NCBI GenBank assembly: GCA_037447605.1
Contig: CM074807.1
Coordinates: 4,157,799-4,221,311 of the forward strand
DNA: 63,513 nt
DNA from: Zygnema circumcarinatum
Taxonomy: Eukaryota; Streptophyta; Zygnematophyceae; Zygnematales; Zygnemataceae
Reading direction: 5' to 3'
Shown here: piece after piece, positions 62,049-63,513 of the stretch
How the letters are laid out: each line of letters starts with the position of its first letter
Position numbering within the stretch: the stretch's first letter is position 1
Position numbers and translations under genes: made by a program
Notes under the pieces: generated by a model
What the model was told of the DNA's origin: nothing
Database searches by the model: none
Seen by the model: the letters and a program-made list of their open reading frames with translations, nothing else

Positions 62049-63513
62049 GAGAGCTGGTGACCGGCTCACCGGCGACCAGCTGCTGCCTGCAGGGCGGTGC
62101 TGTGCATTTCTTGGAGGGGATTTGGGAATGGAGTTAAGGCTTCAGCCACTAGATCAGCTGCAGGGTTCTCTCTTGTGTTGCGTACTTGTTTGTGGGGTGG
62201 TGTATATGTTCACAGGGGGGCACTACACTTGTGTCGGTGTTCGTCATTTTTGTATTCCGTAAGGCTGCACGTGGCCCACGGGGTTTTTTATCTAGTGTAT
62301 TTTTTCCATGCAGTCCAGAACAGGAGTTTCCTGTCAGGCGGGCTAAGCAGTAACCATTCACGAGCGTACAGGCAGTCTGCGACTTCTGATAGTACCGGGG
62401 GCACAAGCTCACCCTGACTGCCTGCCTTCCGGGCAGTACGTCCCTCTGCCTGCTCGCCACTCACTTGCCTCGCACGGCTCTGGTCGGCGCAGGCCATCCT
62501 TCGTCCATCTTGTCGGCACACTCATTTCACACTCGTCTCGCAGCCACAGCCACTGTTACAGCTGCAGAGTTTCTTTCGAAACGACAGACATTACCCAGGA
62601 ACGCCATTTGTCTTTTTTTGAAGAGGTGGAGAGTAACGGGCCCGTTGACCTTCATGGCCTGCCGCAGCATGTCCACAGCTGGCACTCGGGGCCGCAGGCT
62701 ACATTAGGGGGTCTCAGACTTAGCAAAACATCAGTATGTTTTACACCAGAAAGAGTACTCTTGAGACATCGCGATTCCCCTGCAGAGGAGAACTTCCGTA
62801 ACTTGCCTTTTCCGTCAAATTTCTGAGACCATCTATTGCAGAGGGAGAAGTCAGGCGACAATACGTTGGCACTTCCCTGACAGGAACGCGCACACATGGA
62901 GACAGGCAGATAAACAGCGAGAGACAGAGACAGAGACAGAGCGACAGAGACAGATAGAGACCGACAAAAGAGTCCACCACACCTGATTCCTTCAAGTTTA
63001 TGCTTTACAAAAGGCTACAGATGGAATTGACTCAAGAAAAATACAAGGTCCTGCGGCGACCCCTACTGCCATGGATCACATATTTCAGAGAGGCAACGCG
63101 CGGCTTCTACCGGACGCAAAGCACTGCCTGTTTAAATACCCGCCTGCCCCACCCCCCCCCCCGCTCCCCTACATGCACATGCTCTTGTCTCGCTGTTGCG
63201 CAAGGACGCCAAGCAGATACCCCGCCGGCTGTTCCTCCCCTCCCCTCGCTGCTGTGTAAGGACGCTCGGCAGATGCCCCGCCGGCTCGCCTCTTCTCGCC
63301 TCCGTCCTCCCCCCTCCCACCAGTCCTTCCCCGCCTCCCCATTCGAGACCACCCTTCCAACCCTCCCTCAAACCACGCAGTGTCTCCCCCTACATCCCTT
63401 CTCTCCTCTTGCCGAACAGCAGCACCTACACTGGCGCAATGACCGGTCGACGGCCCGGCCAACATAAAACAGAAAGGTGAGGTAGCGAGTCCCCCCCCCC
63501 CCCCCCCCCCCCC
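62049..63513. other. 3' flank of PARG-B and contig end
   Basis: No gene recognised. It contains a (GAGACA)n stretch at about 62919-62962, an imperfect direct repeat of about 40 bp (63191-63230 and 63250-63289), C/T-rich low complexity from about 63270 and a terminal poly-C run. Confidence 0.5.
63491..63513. repeat. Poly-C run at the window end
   Basis: Homopolymer that ends the window and mirrors the poly-G start; read as an assembly boundary. Confidence 0.9.

Overview
The window is nuclear DNA of an intron-rich eukaryote, most likely in the green-plant lineage (a streptophyte alga or early land plant). Genes are split into many short exons whose phases and GT/GC...AG borders can be followed by eye. 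The multi-domain proteins look plant-like: an ABCC1/ABCC2-type vacuolar transporter with the plant C-terminal tail, poly(ADP-ribose) glycohydrolases (PARG) with a plant-type C-terminal helix, a plant-type protein O-fucosyltransferase, and an NB-ARC STAND protein with TPRs. The species itself cannot be told. The window starts with a poly-G run, ends with a poly-C run, and has a 10-N gap inside a poly-C run, so it looks like a whole contig broken at G/C homopolymers.

Layout, left to right: (1) 272-2121 (+) the last six exons of an ABCC transporter (ABCC-1), cut by the contig start; (2) 8080-3840 (-) PARG-A, 11 exons, with a 4 x 75 bp coding repeat near its N terminus; (3) 15627-9355 (-) an NB-ARC/TPR STAND ATPase, 10 exons; (4) about 16.4-19 kb, repeats, the N gap and low-complexity sequence; (5) 23717 to about 19.0 kb (-) PARG-C; (6) 24637-26265 (+) a small PARP catalytic-domain protein with an H-Y-E triad, divergent from PARG-C; (7) 27795-28346 (+) a small Cys-rich protein behind a G-box-rich promoter region; (8) 33682-29779 (-) an O-fucosyltransferase; (9) 36619-37350 (+) an intronless PAP2 phosphatase with a broken tandem copy at 37918-38490; (10) 53189 to about 39684 (-) a complete ABCC transporter (ABCC-2) of about 25 exons; (11) 53823-62048 (+) PARG-B, divergent from ABCC-2, with a long disordered insert in its catalytic domain and a basic, NLS-like C-terminal extension.

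The main theme is ADP-ribose metabolism: one predicted writer (PARP) and three predicted erasers (PARG) in one 60-kb stretch, with PARP and PARG-C head to head. The three PARGs share exon lengths and the intron that splits the catalytic Gln-Glu-Glu, so they are local duplicates, but they have diverged: PARG-A has Asn where family members have a catalytic Asp, and PARG-B carries a large insert. An ABCC gene sits beside a PARG at both ends. About 6 of some 80 modelled introns use GC rather than GT donors, an unusually high share. All exon borders were placed by hand from homology, phase and splice consensus and may be off by a base or two; first exons and UTRs are the least certain parts.
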